Assembly: GCF_002086455.1 (NCBI RefSeq)
Contig: NZ_MVHC01000001.1
Location: 186,001-250,000 of the forward strand
DNA length: 64,000 bases
Source of the DNA: Mycolicibacter algericus DSM 45454
GTDB taxonomy: Bacteria > Actinomycetota > Actinomycetes > Mycobacteriales > Mycobacteriaceae
Direction: 5' to 3'
A program made the position numbers and the translations under genes. The notes below the pieces were generated by a model. The model worked only from the letters and a program-made list of their open reading frames with translations, made no database searches and was not told the origin of the DNA. Below, piece after piece: positions 8,377 through 17,503 of the stretch. Every line of letters begins with the position of its first letter. Within the stretch, counting starts at the first letter, position 1.

Positions 8377-8532
8377 CTCGATCGCTGCAGTCCCTTCTGT
8401 CGCGGTGCCCACAACCGGCCCAGCCGATGACGCGATTTCCAGCAGACCGATCGCCGTTGCCACCCGGACTCCTTCTGTGATCCTAGGACCGTGATCGATA
8501 CCTACGCGCGGTGACCGCACGCTGCCTTGCTC

Positions 8533-8559
8533 AACAGCGTCGGTCACGACGCTATTTCC
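8533..8559 (-). promoter_or_regulatory. Candidate SigH-type (autoregulatory) promoter for sigH-rshA
   Basis: On the minus strand GGAAAT (8559-8554) is followed by an 18-bp spacer and GTT (8535-8533). This resembles the SigH/SigR consensus GGAAT/GGAAC-N18-GTT. It lies about 150 bp before the preferred sigH ATG, and SigH is known to autoregulate in M. tuberculosis. The rest of 8377-8614 shows no other gene. Confidence 0.5.
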
Positions 8560-8614
8560 GGCCGTATCCTGGCCCGGTGAGTCGCGCGGCGAACGACCGC
8601 CGGTCGACCTGGCG

Positions 8615-9163
8615 CTAGGCGCTGGATCCGCGGACCGGTCCCGGATCTTCCCGGGGTGTGTCGCCGAGTGCCTCGTCGATGGTCACGCAGAACGCCAACT
8701 CGCTGTGCAGCCCCGCTGCGTTCACGACCCGGCCGACGAGGGGTTGGCTGCTCACCAACCGGAGGCTGACGCCCCGTCGGCGACACCGGGCCGATTCCTC
8801 GACCAGCACGGCGAACGCGCAGATGCCCATGAACTCGAGCCCGCTGCTGTCGATGACCAGCGGCCCGGGGCCGTGCGTGACGGCGGCGGCCTCGTTAACC
8901 AGTCGCCGCCAGACCTCCACATTGGAGGCGTCGACGCTGCCACTGGCGGCGACCACCAGCGCTGGACCGCTGCGCTCCAGGACAACACGTAGTTCCATGT
9001 CCGGACGGGCCGCCACGGAGGTCAACGCCTCGCCGAGCCGAACGGGAAGACCGGTGTCGGTGGTGATCGCACCGGCCCCGTCACTCGCCGTCCCGCCCGG
9101 TGTGACCACCGAGCCGAGCCATGCCGAACAGCGACCGAGTTTACGGCGTAAACCGAACAGCAT
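8615..9163 (-). CDS. STAS-domain anti-sigma-factor antagonist-like protein
   Basis: The frame codes for up to 182 residues, of which about 55-165 form a STAS domain. The diagnostic block [11 protein letters not shown] carries the serine that is phosphorylated in SpoIIAA/RsbV proteins, so it may act as a phosphorylation-switched anti-anti-sigma factor. The N-terminal 55 residues are Arg/Gly/Thr-rich and of low complexity. One of the palindromes described below (9139-9153) lies inside this extension, so the true start is probably downstream, possibly GTG 9109 or the ATG at 8998 that begins [12 protein letters not shown] partner kinase is not in the window. Confidence 0.75.
   Translation of the reverse strand: MLFGLRRKLGRCSAWLGSVVTPGGTASDGAGAITTDTGLPVRLGEALTSVAARPDMELRVVLERSGPALVVAASGSVDASNVEVWRRLVNEAAAVTHGPGPLVIDSSGLEFMGICAFAVLVEESARCRRRGVSLRLVSSQPLVGRVVNAAGLHSELAFCVTIDEALGDTPREDPGPVRGSSA
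9139..9153. promoter_or_regulatory. Palindrome copy 1 (GTTTAC-N3-GTAAAC) before the STAS gene
   Basis: The sequence GTTTACGGCGTAAAC is a perfect 6-bp inverted repeat with a 3-bp spacer. It is one of four copies in 1.6 kb around a TetR gene and is therefore a candidate operator. It lies inside the longest reading of the STAS frame. Confidence 0.6.
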
Positions 9164-9185
9164 GCGGATGAAGCTACGCCAGTTT

Positions 9186-9200
9186 GTTTACGTTGTAAAC
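9186..9200. promoter_or_regulatory. Palindrome copy 2 (GTTTAC-N3-GTAAAC)
   Basis: GTTTACGTTGTAAAC is a perfect inverted repeat overlapping the stop codon of the small membrane protein and lying 47 bp upstream of copy 1. On the minus strand GGTTT here is followed after 17 bp by GCGTAG, a weak SigF-like match, so this may be the STAS promoter. Confidence 0.6.
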
Positions 9201-9505
9201 CCGACCGCGGCGGCGATGGCGCCGATCGACACCAGCGCCAGGGCCCAGGCACGCCGGGCCGATAGCGAGGACCGGCATCCGGCCACGTAGTTGGTGTACG
9301 GGCCACCCTGGCCGGCGATCACGGCGGTGGCCACGCTTTCGGCGTTGGCGTCCAGCGCGGCGGAGAAATCCGCGGCGACGGCATTGCCGCAGCCGATCGA
9401 GCCGCCGTCACCATCGGCGACCGACACCGGCGCCAACAGCACAATCGCGCCCGCGAGCAAGACCATCAGCGCCACCGGCCAGAGCAATCGTCGCACCGCC
9501 GTCAT
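9188..9505 (-). CDS. Small two-helix membrane protein
   Basis: This 105-residue protein starts at ATG 9505, the in-frame start placed directly before the first hydrophobic helix (LLWPVALMVLLAGAIVLLAP). An extracytoplasmic segment with two cysteines (SIGCGNA and YVAGCRSSL) follows, then a second helix (WALALVSIGAIAAAVGF). The paired cysteines could form a disulfide. The frame is open further upstream, but those residues would disrupt the N-terminal signal-anchor. The function is unknown. It lies between the CsbD and STAS genes on the same strand and may belong to the same stress regulon. Confidence 0.65.
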   Translation of the reverse strand: MTAVRRLLWPVALMVLLAGAIVLLAPVSVADGDGGSIGCGNAVAADFSAALDANAESVATAVIAGQGGPYTNYVAGCRSSLSARRAWALALVSIGAIAAAVGFTT

Positions 9506-9612
9506 CCCCGCTCCCCTGCTTTCTGCCGCCACCACGAGGGCGCTGCCGCCACCGTGAGGGAGACGCGCCCCGCCCGGATTCACCGTCGGGCGGGGCGCGC
9601 ATTCTCACTAGC

Positions 9613-9786
9613 TCAATCCTTGAAGGCGTCCTTGATGTTCTCGCCGGCCTTCTTCAGGCTGGACTTGCCCTGGTCGGCTTTGCCCTCGTTCCGGAGGTCG
9701 TCACTGCCGGTGACGTTGCCGACAGCCTCCTTGGCCTTGCCCGCGACATCCTCCGCTGCGTTCTTCGCCTTGTCCGCCAGTCCCAT
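9613..9786 (-). CDS. CsbD-family stress protein
   Basis: This 57-residue, highly charged, cysteine-free protein has the CsbD pattern: GLADKAKNAAEDVAGKAKEAVGN then an NEGKADQGK segment. CsbD proteins are general stress proteins under SigB in Bacillus and under SigF in mycobacteria, and their biochemical role is unclear. ATG 9786 is chosen over an upstream start because GGAGGAG precedes it by a few bases. A near-perfect SigF promoter lies about 45 bp upstream. Confidence 0.9.
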   Translation of the reverse strand: MGLADKAKNAAEDVAGKAKEAVGNVTGSDDLRNEGKADQGKSSLKKAGENIKDAFKD

Positions 9787-9830
9787 CGTGAAACTCCTCC
9801 CACACTCGTACCGACATTGCGACACGCAAC

Positions 9831-9857
9831 ATACCCACGGTGTTTACAACGTAAACC
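9831..9857 (-). promoter_or_regulatory. Candidate SigF promoter of the CsbD gene
   Basis: On the minus strand GGTTT (9857-9853), a 16-bp spacer and GGGTAT (9836-9831) match the mycobacterial SigF consensus GGTTT-N15-17-GGGTAT exactly. The -35 lies inside palindrome copy 3, so a repressor bound there would block the promoter. Confidence 0.75.
9842..9856. promoter_or_regulatory. Palindrome copy 3 (GTTTAC-N3-GTAAAC) over the CsbD -35 region
   Basis: GTTTACAACGTAAAC is a perfect inverted repeat that shares bases with the SigF -35 element of the CsbD gene and lies just beyond the 3' end of the TetR gene. Confidence 0.65.
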
Positions 9858-9877
9858 CGTAGCTGGGAGTGAACGCC

Positions 9878-10621
9878 TCAGACCCGGGAGTGCAGCAGTT
9901 CGAGCCGGTCGAGCATGGCTTCCAGCGCCTCTTCGAACTCGATGCCGCTGTGATCTTCGGACAACATCGGCTGCAATCGCTGCAGGTTCGGGTAGCTCGT
10001 CAGGTCGCGCGCAGGACGTTCACCCTCGTCGAGGAGGGCCTCGTCAGGGTGCAGCTCCGCGCCGCGCGCAGACACCTCCAACAACAGGTGTCCGATCAGG
10101 AACGTGGTGTAGGAGCGGTAGGCATCCACGGCGGCGCCGTCGTCGAATCCGTAGGAGATCAGCGTGTCGAGGAAGCTTTCCATCCAGCGCAGGCTGCGCA
10201 GCGGCGGGCGAACCCACGGCGCCTCCGGGGCCTGGGTGGCCAACAGGGGGAAAACCTCCGGGTGGTCGAGGGCGATCTGGCGCACGCCGTGCGCGAGCCG
10301 CATCAGATAGTCCTGCCAGCCGTCCTCTTGTCGCCGGGCGGCGAGTTGGTCGGCGTAGAGCCGGTCGACGATGTGGTCGACGACGCCGGTCAGCAGGTCG
10401 CCCCGGCTGTGGACGTAGCGGTAGAGCGCCATCGCCTCGACCCCGCAGGCCGTCCCCAGCCGGCGCATGGTCAACTTCGACAGGCCCTGACGATCGATGA
10501 ACTCGATGGCCGTCTCCAGAATCGCGTCACGGCTCAACTGCGACAGCGGCCGGATCCCATCGACGATGTCGGCTCCCGCAGCGTCCCCGGGCCGCTGCGC
10601 AGCGCTGTCGTCGGCATCCAC
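9878..10621 (-). CDS. TetR-family transcriptional regulator
   Basis: This 247-residue protein has a TetR helix-turn-helix near residues 30-75 (AILETAIEFIDRQG, LTMRRLGTACGVEAMALYRYV). The longer C-terminal ligand domain resembles the TetR class-C type, with FLIGHLLLEV and a run of conserved acids near the end. It starts 80 bp before palindrome copy 4 (10701-10715), and copies 1-3 precede the neighbouring stress genes. It is therefore the obvious candidate to bind the palindrome, which is inference. The ligand is unknown. Confidence 0.88.
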   Translation of the reverse strand: MDADDSAAQRPGDAAGADIVDGIRPLSQLSRDAILETAIEFIDRQGLSKLTMRRLGTACGVEAMALYRYVHSRGDLLTGVVDHIVDRLYADQLAARRQEDGWQDYLMRLAHGVRQIALDHPEVFPLLATQAPEAPWVRPPLRSLRWMESFLDTLISYGFDDGAAVDAYRSYTTFLIGHLLLEVSARGAELHPDEALLDEGERPARDLTSYPNLQRLQPMLSEDHSGIEFEEALEAMLDRLELLHSRV

Positions 10622-10700
10622 TCAGACCACCCATTTCACTCGGCAACGGCAACGACTCCGGCGCCGATCGTCGGGGAGCCACGTCGCGCACCAACCGTTA

Positions 10701-10715
10701 GTTTACGTCGTAAGC
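10701..10715. promoter_or_regulatory. Palindrome copy 4 (GTTTAC-N3-GTAAGC) upstream of the TetR gene
   Basis: GTTTACGTCGTAAGC has one mismatch from the palindrome of copies 1-3. It lies 80-94 bp upstream of the TetR start, in the 286-bp divergent region (10622-10907), where it could serve autoregulation. Confidence 0.55.
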
Positions 10716-10789
10716 GCGCCGGGGACACCGGAAGCATCGGCCTCGTCGGCAGGCTCCTCGTGCGAGTGATTGCTCGTCGATGTCCGCGC

Positions 10790-10844
10790 TTGACACCGCC
10801 CGCGATCCGAATATACGTTCACCTTCAATGAATTTTTATTCATT
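10790..10844 (+). promoter_or_regulatory. Promoter plus operator for the SDR/acyl-CoA dehydrogenase operon
   Basis: TTGACA (10790-10795), a 16-bp spacer and TATACG (10812-10817) form a good promoter. Immediately after the predicted start (about 10824) lies a perfect inverted repeat with 7-bp arms and a TTTT centre, AATGAATTTTTATTCATT (10827-10844). This is the classic position for a repressor, and the TetR gene at 14000 at the end of the operon is the likely binder. Confidence 0.65.
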
Positions 10845-10907
10845 CCGCCTGAACGCAACCTCACGTGGAGGCGTTGACCGCCCGATGCGTAGGCCGGGAG
10901 CCCGCGC

Positions 10908-11642
10908 ATGAGCACCCCCATCGCGCTGGTGACCGGCGCCGGGTCGGGCATCGGCAAGGCCATCGCTCTGGCGTTCGCGGGCCACGGTGACCGGGTGGTG
11001 GCCGCCGATCTCGACCAGCCAGCCGCCGAGGCCACCGCCAGGGCGTATCCGGACCTCATGACGGCACTGCCGGTGGATATCGCCGACCGCGCCCGGGTGG
11101 ACGAACTGCGCGATCGCACCCACGCCGAGGTCGGTGTTCCCACCGTCGTGGTCAACGCGGCCGGCTGGGATCGCACCGACCAGTTCCTCAACGCCACCAC
11201 GGAATTCGCCGAAAAGGTGGTGGCGATCAACTACCTCGGCCCGGTGCACGTGTGCAGCGCTTTCCTGCCCGGGATGATCGAGGCCGGCGGCGGTGGCCGC
11301 ATCGTGAACCTGGCCAGCGACGCCGGCCGGGTCGGCAGCGCCGGGGAGACGATCTATGCCGGCGCCAAGGGCGGCGTCATCGCGCTGACCAAGTCACTGG
11401 CCCGCGAGATGGCGCGGCACGAGATCACCGTCAACTGCGTCTGCCCCGGCCCCACCGACACCCCGCTCTTCGATGCCCAACCGGAGAAGCTGAAAGAGGC
11501 GCTGATCAAAGCGGTCCCGTTCCGGCGGCTGGCCCGCCCCGAGGAGGTCGCCGCGCCGGTGCTGTTCTTCGCCTCGGATGCCGCCTCGTTCATCACCGGA
11601 CAGGTGATCAGCGTCAGCGGGGGGCTGACGATGGCAGGATGA
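10908..11642 (+). CDS. Short-chain dehydrogenase/reductase (3-hydroxyacyl-CoA type)
   Basis: This 244-residue classical SDR has the cofactor motif TGAGSGIG (residues 9-16), the NAAG-type motif VVVNAAGWD, and the catalytic Tyr-x3-Lys in ETIYAGAKGG with a preceding Ser in NLASDAG. It resembles FabG/BadH-like enzymes that oxidise ring or chain hydroxyacyl-CoA thioesters. As the first gene of an operon with two acyl-CoA dehydrogenases and a regulator, it likely performs the hydroxyacyl-CoA oxidation step of a degradation pathway. The substrate cannot be read from the sequence. Confidence 0.85.
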   Translation: MSTPIALVTGAGSGIGKAIALAFAGHGDRVVAADLDQPAAEATARAYPDLMTALPVDIADRARVDELRDRTHAEVGVPTVVVNAAGWDRTDQFLNATTEFAEKVVAINYLGPVHVCSAFLPGMIEAGGGGRIVNLASDAGRVGSAGETIYAGAKGGVIALTKSLAREMARHEITVNCVCPGPTDTPLFDAQPEKLKEALIKAVPFRRLARPEEVAAPVLFFASDAASFITGQVISVSGGLTMAG

Positions 11643-11646
11643 GCTG

Positions 11647-12831
11647 ATGGCGACCGACAGCAGCCCCGCCTTCGATGCGCTCGACCCGCTGAGCCTGGAT
11701 TCACTGCTGTCCGATGACGAGATCGCGGTGCGCGACACCGTCGCGAAGTTCTGCGCCGAGCACGTGCTGCCCCACGTCGGCGAATGGTTCGAGATCGGCG
11801 ACCTGCCTGCCCGCGAACTCGCGCGCGAGTTCGGCAAGCTGGGCCTGCTCGGGATGCACCTGCACGGCTACGGCTGCGGCGGCGCGTCCGCGGTGCATTA
11901 CGGGCTGGCCTGCGTCGAACTCGAGGCCGCCGACTCCGGTATCCGCTCGCTGGTCAGTGTGCAGGGCTCGCTGGCGATGTTCGCCATCCACCACAACGGT
12001 TCCGAGGAGCAGAAGCAGCGGTGGCTGCCGGGCATGGCCACCGGGGAGCTCATCGGCTGCTTCGGCCTGACCGAACCCGACGTCGGCTCCGATCCGGCCG
12101 CCATGAAGACCCGCGCCAGGCGCGACGGCTCCGACTGGATACTCAATGGCCGCAAGATGTGGATCACCAACGGATCAATCGCCGACGTCGCGGTGGTGTG
12201 GGCGGCCACCGACGACGGCATCCGCGGCTTCGTGGTTCCCACCGACTCCCCCGGGTTCACGGCGAACACGATTCATCACAAGCTGTCGCTGCGCGCCTCG
12301 ATCACCAGCGAACTGGTGCTCGACGACGTGCGGCTGCCGGCCGAGGCGATGTTGCCGCAGGCACGCGGGGTCAAGGGGCCGCTGGAGTGCCTGTCCGAGG
12401 CCCGCTATGGGATCGTCTGGGGCGCAATGGGTGCGGCCCGCTCAGCCTGGCAGGCCGCCCGCGACTACGCCACGGCGCGCACCCAGTTCGGCAAACCCAT
12501 CGCCGGATTCCAACTCACCCAGGCCAAACTCGCCGACACCGCTGTCGAGCTGCACAAGGGCCAGCTGCTCTCGCTGCACCTGGGACGACTCAAGGACTCC
12601 GTCGGCCTGCGGCCCGAGCAGGTCAGCTTCGGCAAACTCAACAACACCCGCGAAGCGATCGAGATTTGCCGCACCGCACGAACCATCCTGGGCGGCAACG
12701 GGATCTCGTTGGAGTACCCGGTCATCCGGCACATGGTCAACCTGGAGTCGGTGCTGACCTACGAGGGCACCCCCGAGATGCACCAACTGGTCCTGGGCAA
12801 AGCCTTCACCGGGCTTGCGGCATTCAACTGA
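11647..12831 (+). CDS. Acyl-CoA dehydrogenase (glutaryl-CoA dehydrogenase-like)
   Basis: This 394-residue flavoenzyme has the family signatures GCFGLTEPDVGSDP (substrate/FAD loop), KMWITNG, RTQFGKPIAGFQ and the C-terminal TYEGTPEMHQLVLG. The catalytic Glu is in the YEGT segment, as in glutaryl-CoA dehydrogenases. The N-terminal extension of about 25 residues before the first helix is also typical of that group. It starts 4 nt after the SDR stop, so the genes are coupled. Whether it also decarboxylates depends on active-site residues that need a structural alignment. Confidence 0.87.
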   Translation: MATDSSPAFDALDPLSLDSLLSDDEIAVRDTVAKFCAEHVLPHVGEWFEIGDLPARELAREFGKLGLLGMHLHGYGCGGASAVHYGLACVELEAADSGIRSLVSVQGSLAMFAIHHNGSEEQKQRWLPGMATGELIGCFGLTEPDVGSDPAAMKTRARRDGSDWILNGRKMWITNGSIADVAVVWAATDDGIRGFVVPTDSPGFTANTIHHKLSLRASITSELVLDDVRLPAEAMLPQARGVKGPLECLSEARYGIVWGAMGAARSAWQAARDYATARTQFGKPIAGFQLTQAKLADTAVELHKGQLLSLHLGRLKDSVGLRPEQVSFGKLNNTREAIEICRTARTILGGNGISLEYPVIRHMVNLESVLTYEGTPEMHQLVLGKAFTGLAAFN

Positions 12832-12845
12832 CCAGAGCAACTCCG

Positions 12846-13999
<1,154 letters not shown>

Positions 14000-14000
<1 letters not shown>

Positions 14001-14626
14001 TGGCCATCGACTACGCTCAGCTGCCCGTCGAGGAGGCCGTGCGGGCGGCCCGCACCGACTCCCGGCGCCGACAGATCCTGGACGCCGCGGTGAAAGTCAT
14101 GCAGCAGACCGGCTTTCATCAGATGTCCATGCAGGATCTGGCGGCCGAAGCCAATGTCAGCGTCGGGCTGATCTACAAGTATTTCGGCGGCAAAGAGGAT
14201 CTGTTGCTGGCGACGATCGTGCGGATCCAGGAGGCGTTCGTCGATCAGCTCGCCCCGGTGATCGCGGCGGCCGGTACCGATCCGGTCGCCCAGTTGACCG
14301 CCGGAATCCGGCGCTATATCGAGATCGTCGACGAGAATCTCGATGCGGTCGTGCTGACCTATCGGGAGAGCCGCACCCTGAACGCGGCCGGGCGGACCCA
14401 GATCAAAGAGCTCGAGATCGCCAGTGCGGCACCGCTTCGCACTGCGATCGAGGCCGGGATCGCCGCGGGAACATTCGCCGAGGTGAATGTGGATCTGATG
14501 GTGTTCGACATCATGCTGCTGGCCCACGGCTGGGCGCTCAAGCACTGGCACTTCGGCGAGTTGTACAGCCTCGACGACTACATCGGCCTGCAGACCCGCT
14601 ACGCGCTCAACTCGCTGCTGCGGTGA
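14000..14626 (+). CDS. TetR-family regulator of the acyl-CoA operon
   Basis: This 208-residue protein has the HTH near residues 20-65 ([42 protein letters not shown]). Its ATG shares the A of the upstream TGA (TGATG), so it is the last gene of the SDR-dehydrogenase operon. Regulators in this position often sense the acyl-CoA pathway intermediate. The inverted repeat at 10827-10844 is its probable operator, by inference from position. Its 3' end overlaps the convergent CoA-transferase gene by 28 bp. Confidence 0.87.
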
Positions 14627-15252
14627 GGGGTCACCGGCGCTCCGGTTTTCGCCACCACCTCGTCGTAACTCACTCCCGGCGCCAGTTCCACCACCGCGAA
14701 GCCGGCGCCGGTGACGTCGAACACCCCGAGATCGGTGACCACCCGCCTCACCACACCGCGGCCGGTCAGCGGTAGATCGCAAATCGTAACCAGTTTGGCA
14801 GCACCGGTTTTGGTGACGTGCTCGGTGAGCACGATGACCCGTTCGACCCCGCTGACCAGATCCATCGCGCCGCCCATGCCCTTGACCATGGCGCCGGGCA
14901 CCATCCAGTTGGCCAGGTCACCGTTGCCGGCGACCTGCATGGCACCCAGCACGGCCGCGTCGACGTGCCCGCCGCGGATCATCGCGAAACTCGTCGCCGA
15001 ATCGAAAAACGATGCCCCGGGCAGCACGGTGACGGTCTGCTTGCCCGCGTTGATCAAGTCCGGGTCGACCTCGTCGTCGTAGGGGAACGGCCCGACACCG
15101 AGGATGCCGTTCTCGGCGTGCAGCGTGATGGTCGAACCCTCGGGAAGGTAGCCGGGAATCAGCGTGGGCAGACCGATGCCGAGGTTGACGTAGTCGCCGT
15201 CGTGCAGTTCCTGTGCCGCCCGGGCGGCCATCTGGTCGCGGGTCCAGCTCAT
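14599..15252 (-). CDS. scoB: 3-oxoacid CoA-transferase subunit B
   Basis: This 217-residue subunit carries the family-I CoA-transferase active-site segment [11 protein letters not shown], in which the Glu of the ENG motif forms the covalent thioester with CoA. It also has the [16 protein letters not shown] stretch. With subunit A it transfers CoA from succinyl-CoA or another donor onto a 3-oxoacid, feeding thiolysis. Length and motifs match ScoB (Rv2503c, 218 aa). It is translationally coupled to subunit A by a 4-nt overlap. Confidence 0.9.
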   Translation of the reverse strand: MSWTRDQMAARAAQELHDGDYVNLGIGLPTLIPGYLPEGSTITLHAENGILGVGPFPYDDEVDPDLINAGKQTVTVLPGASFFDSATSFAMIRGGHVDAAVLGAMQVAGNGDLANWMVPGAMVKGMGGAMDLVSGVERVIVLTEHVTKTGAAKLVTICDLPLTGRGVVRRVVTDLGVFDVTGAGFAVVELAPGVSYDEVVAKTGAPVTPHRSSELSA

Positions 15253-16025
15253 CGGATCGTCTCCTGCTGTCGGGTGGTGCGTTTCTCGATGTCTTTGCGG
15301 GCGGCCTGCTCGGCGGTGAGTTCCAGGATCCGCTTGACGAAGATCCCGGGCAGATGGACCGCGTCGGGGTGTAGTTCCCCGACCTCGACGACCCGCTCGG
15401 CCTCGACGATGGTGATCTGACCGGACATCGCCGCCGGCGGGTTGAAATTACGTGCGGCCGCATGGAATTGACAGTTGCCCGCCCGGTCGGCGACCGCCGC
15501 GCGCACCAATGCGTAGTCGGTGACGATCCCTTCTTCGAGCACCATGTCGGTGCCGCGGAAGTTGCGGACCTCCTTGGGCGGCGAGGCAAGGGCAACGCTG
15601 CCATCCGGGTGATATCGCCAGGGCAGTCCGCCGTCGGCGACGGCGGTCCCGACGCCGGTGGGGGTGAAGAAGGCACCGATACCGCTGCCGCCGGCCCGCA
15701 TCCGTTCGGCCAGGGTGCCCTGCGGAGTGAGTTCGACGGTCAGCTCACCGGACAGGTACTGGCGGGCGAATTCCTTGTTCTCCCCGACGTAGGAGGCGAT
15801 GACCCGGCTGATGCGCCGCGCGTCGAGCAGCAGGCCCAGCCCGGCGCCGTCCACCCCACAGTTGTTGGACACGATGGTCAGATCGGTTGCGCCCTGCTGC
15901 AGCAGCGCCTCGATGAGAAACCACGGGATGCCGGCCAGCCCGAAGCCACCCACGGCCAGACTGGCGCCGTCCGGGATGTCGGCGACCGCCGCGGCGGCCG
16001 ATTCGACCACCTTGTTCAGTGCCAT
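15249..16025 (-). CDS. scoA: 3-oxoacid CoA-transferase subunit A
   Basis: This 258-residue alpha subunit has the glycine-rich CoA-binding loop [17 protein letters not shown] near residues 27-43 and the [15 protein letters not shown] segment. It is about 10 residues longer than ScoA of M. tuberculosis because of a C-terminal basic tail. With ScoB it forms the heteromeric transferase. The pair is convergent with the acyl-CoA dehydrogenase operon, consistent with one catabolic unit. In M. tuberculosis scoAB lie beside accA1/accD1 instead, so the arrangement here is different. Confidence 0.9.
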   Translation of the reverse strand: MALNKVVESAAAAVADIPDGASLAVGGFGLAGIPWFLIEALLQQGATDLTIVSNNCGVDGAGLGLLLDARRISRVIASYVGENKEFARQYLSGELTVELTPQGTLAERMRAGGSGIGAFFTPTGVGTAVADGGLPWRYHPDGSVALASPPKEVRNFRGTDMVLEEGIVTDYALVRAAVADRAGNCQFHAAARNFNPPAAMSGQITIVEAERVVEVGELHPDAVHLPGIFVKRILELTAEQAARKDIEKRTTRQQETIR

Positions 16026-16153
16026 TTGCGCCTCTCGTCCTTGTCGGTGCGCTCCGCATCGTCGGCGGCGCGTCTCACGGTTGCTCCAGATGTTCGATGA
16101 GGGCGGGGGCGATGATGTCGGGGGAAGTGGTCACGTTTTCAACAGTAGTGACG

Positions 16154-16171
16154 GGTATTGATATCTTTACC
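16154..16171. promoter_or_regulatory. Inverted repeat upstream of scoAB
   Basis: GGTATTGATATCTTTACC has outer arms GGTA/TACC and a central GATATC palindrome, with two mismatched bases on each side. It lies 129 bp before the scoA start, a plausible operator position. No binding protein can be assigned. The rest of 16026-16247 shows nothing else. Confidence 0.35.
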
Positions 16172-16247
16172 AATCCTCGACGGACCTCGCACCGATTGAC
16201 GACGCGCCGGATCGTGTCGGCCGATTCGGGTATGGCCGAAGGTATGT

Positions 16248-16620
16248 ATGTTCGATGCCGAGTTGGCGTCGCTGACCGCGATCGGCGGTCTGGGCACCGC
16301 GGGTCTGGTCGATCTCATACAGACCGCGGCCCGGCTGGCTGGCCGAGGGCCGTCAGGGGGGTAGATTCCCGACTTGCAACAACCTCAAGTTGTGCCGTCT
16401 TCATCATTTGTTGACGACTTTCTGGACCGGTGGGCAACAGGTGGCGCGACCGGCAGCAACCGGACGGCACCGGTGGCGCGCTCTAATTCCCCCAGCTGGC
16501 CACCCCTGCCGGCGAGCTGGACCTGCCGCAGTGGTCACCGGCCGCGGGCTGATGATGCCGACCCGCAAGCGCACCAGGGCCTTTCTCGCGCAGCGAACGG
16601 AGCCGGCGGCGGTTAGGCAT
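16248..16620 (+). pseudogene. Remnant of a 13E12-family (DUF222/HNH) protein
   Basis: A short N-terminal piece (MFDAELASLTAIGG, from ATG 16248 to a stop at 16362) resembles the start of DUF222 proteins. After a frame change, 16372-16620 reads NNLKLCRLHHLLTTFWTGG and later GLMMPTRKRTRA, which are the HNH motif and the C-terminal signature of the mycobacterial 13E12 repeat family. Nearly all of the central DUF222 domain is missing. Full-length members are about 400-500 residues, so this is a deletion-derived relic. Confidence 0.7.
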
Positions 16621-16631
16621 AGGGTGACACC

Positions 16632-17492
16632 ATGGCCAATCCAGCTCCGCTCTCCGGCAAGACCATGTTCATCTCGGGTGCCAGCCGCGGCATCGGCCTG
16701 GCGATCGCCAAGCGGGCCGCACGCGACGGCGCCAACATCGCGCTGATCGCCAAGACCGCCGAACCCCACCCGAAGCTGTCCGGCACCGTCTACACCGCGG
16801 CCACCGAGATCGAGGAGGCCGGCGGGCAGGCGCTGCCGATCGTCGGCGACATCCGCGACGGTGACTCGGTGACCAGTGCCGTGGCGGCCACCGTCGAACG
16901 GTTCGGCGGCATCGACATCTGCGTCAACAACGCCTCGGCGATCAACCTCGGGTCCATCCTCGAGGTTCCGCTGAAGCGCTTCGATCTGATGAACGGCATC
17001 GAGGTTCGCGGCACCTACGCGGTGTCACAGGCCTGCATCCCGCACATGATCGGCCGGGAGAACCCGCACATCCTCACGCTGTCCCCGCCGATACGACTGG
17101 AACCGAAATGGCTCAAGCCCACCGCCTACATGATGGCGAAATTCGGGATGACGCTGTGTGCGCTGGGCATCGCCGAGGAGCTGCGCTCGCACGGCATCGC
17201 ATCCAACACGCTGTGGCCGCGCACCCTGATCGCCACCGCCGCAGTGCAGAACCTGCTCGGCGGCGACGAGGCGATGGCCCGGGCCCGCACCCCCGAGGTC
17301 TACGCCGACGCCGCCTACGCGATCCTGACCAAACCGGCGACCGAATACACCGGGAACACGGTGCTGTGCGAGGACGTGCTGGTCGAATCAGGCGTCACCG
17401 ATCTATCGGTGTATGACTGCGTGCCCGGCAGCGACCTGGGCGTGGACCTGTGGGTGGACACCGTCAACCCGCCGGGGTATGTGCAGCAGTAG
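16632..17492 (+). CDS. SDR-family oxidoreductase (Rv3224-like, HSDL2 type)
   Basis: This 286-residue SDR has the cofactor motif SGASRGIG (residues 15-22), VNNASAI, and the catalytic Tyr-x3-Lys in TAYMMAKFGM. The insertion KTAEPHPKLSGTVYTAA after the first strand pair is characteristic of the HSDL2/Rv3224 subgroup. The role is unknown; human HSDL2 is peroxisomal and lipid-linked. It marks the return to the M. tuberculosis gene order after the inserted catabolic cluster. Confidence 0.85.
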   Translation: MANPAPLSGKTMFISGASRGIGLAIAKRAARDGANIALIAKTAEPHPKLSGTVYTAATEIEEAGGQALPIVGDIRDGDSVTSAVAATVERFGGIDICVNNASAINLGSILEVPLKRFDLMNGIEVRGTYAVSQACIPHMIGRENPHILTLSPPIRLEPKWLKPTAYMMAKFGMTLCALGIAEELRSHGIASNTLWPRTLIATAAVQNLLGGDEAMARARTPEVYADAAYAILTKPATEYTGNTVLCEDVLVESGVTDLSVYDCVPGSDLGVDLWVDTVNPPGYVQQ

Positions 17493-17503
17493 CGCACATC
17501 CGG

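Noticed and set aside
11784..12845. N-terminal extension fused to the second acyl-CoA dehydrogenase
   Set aside because: The in-frame sequence is an out-of-frame reading of the first dehydrogenase; the real second gene begins at ATG 12846.
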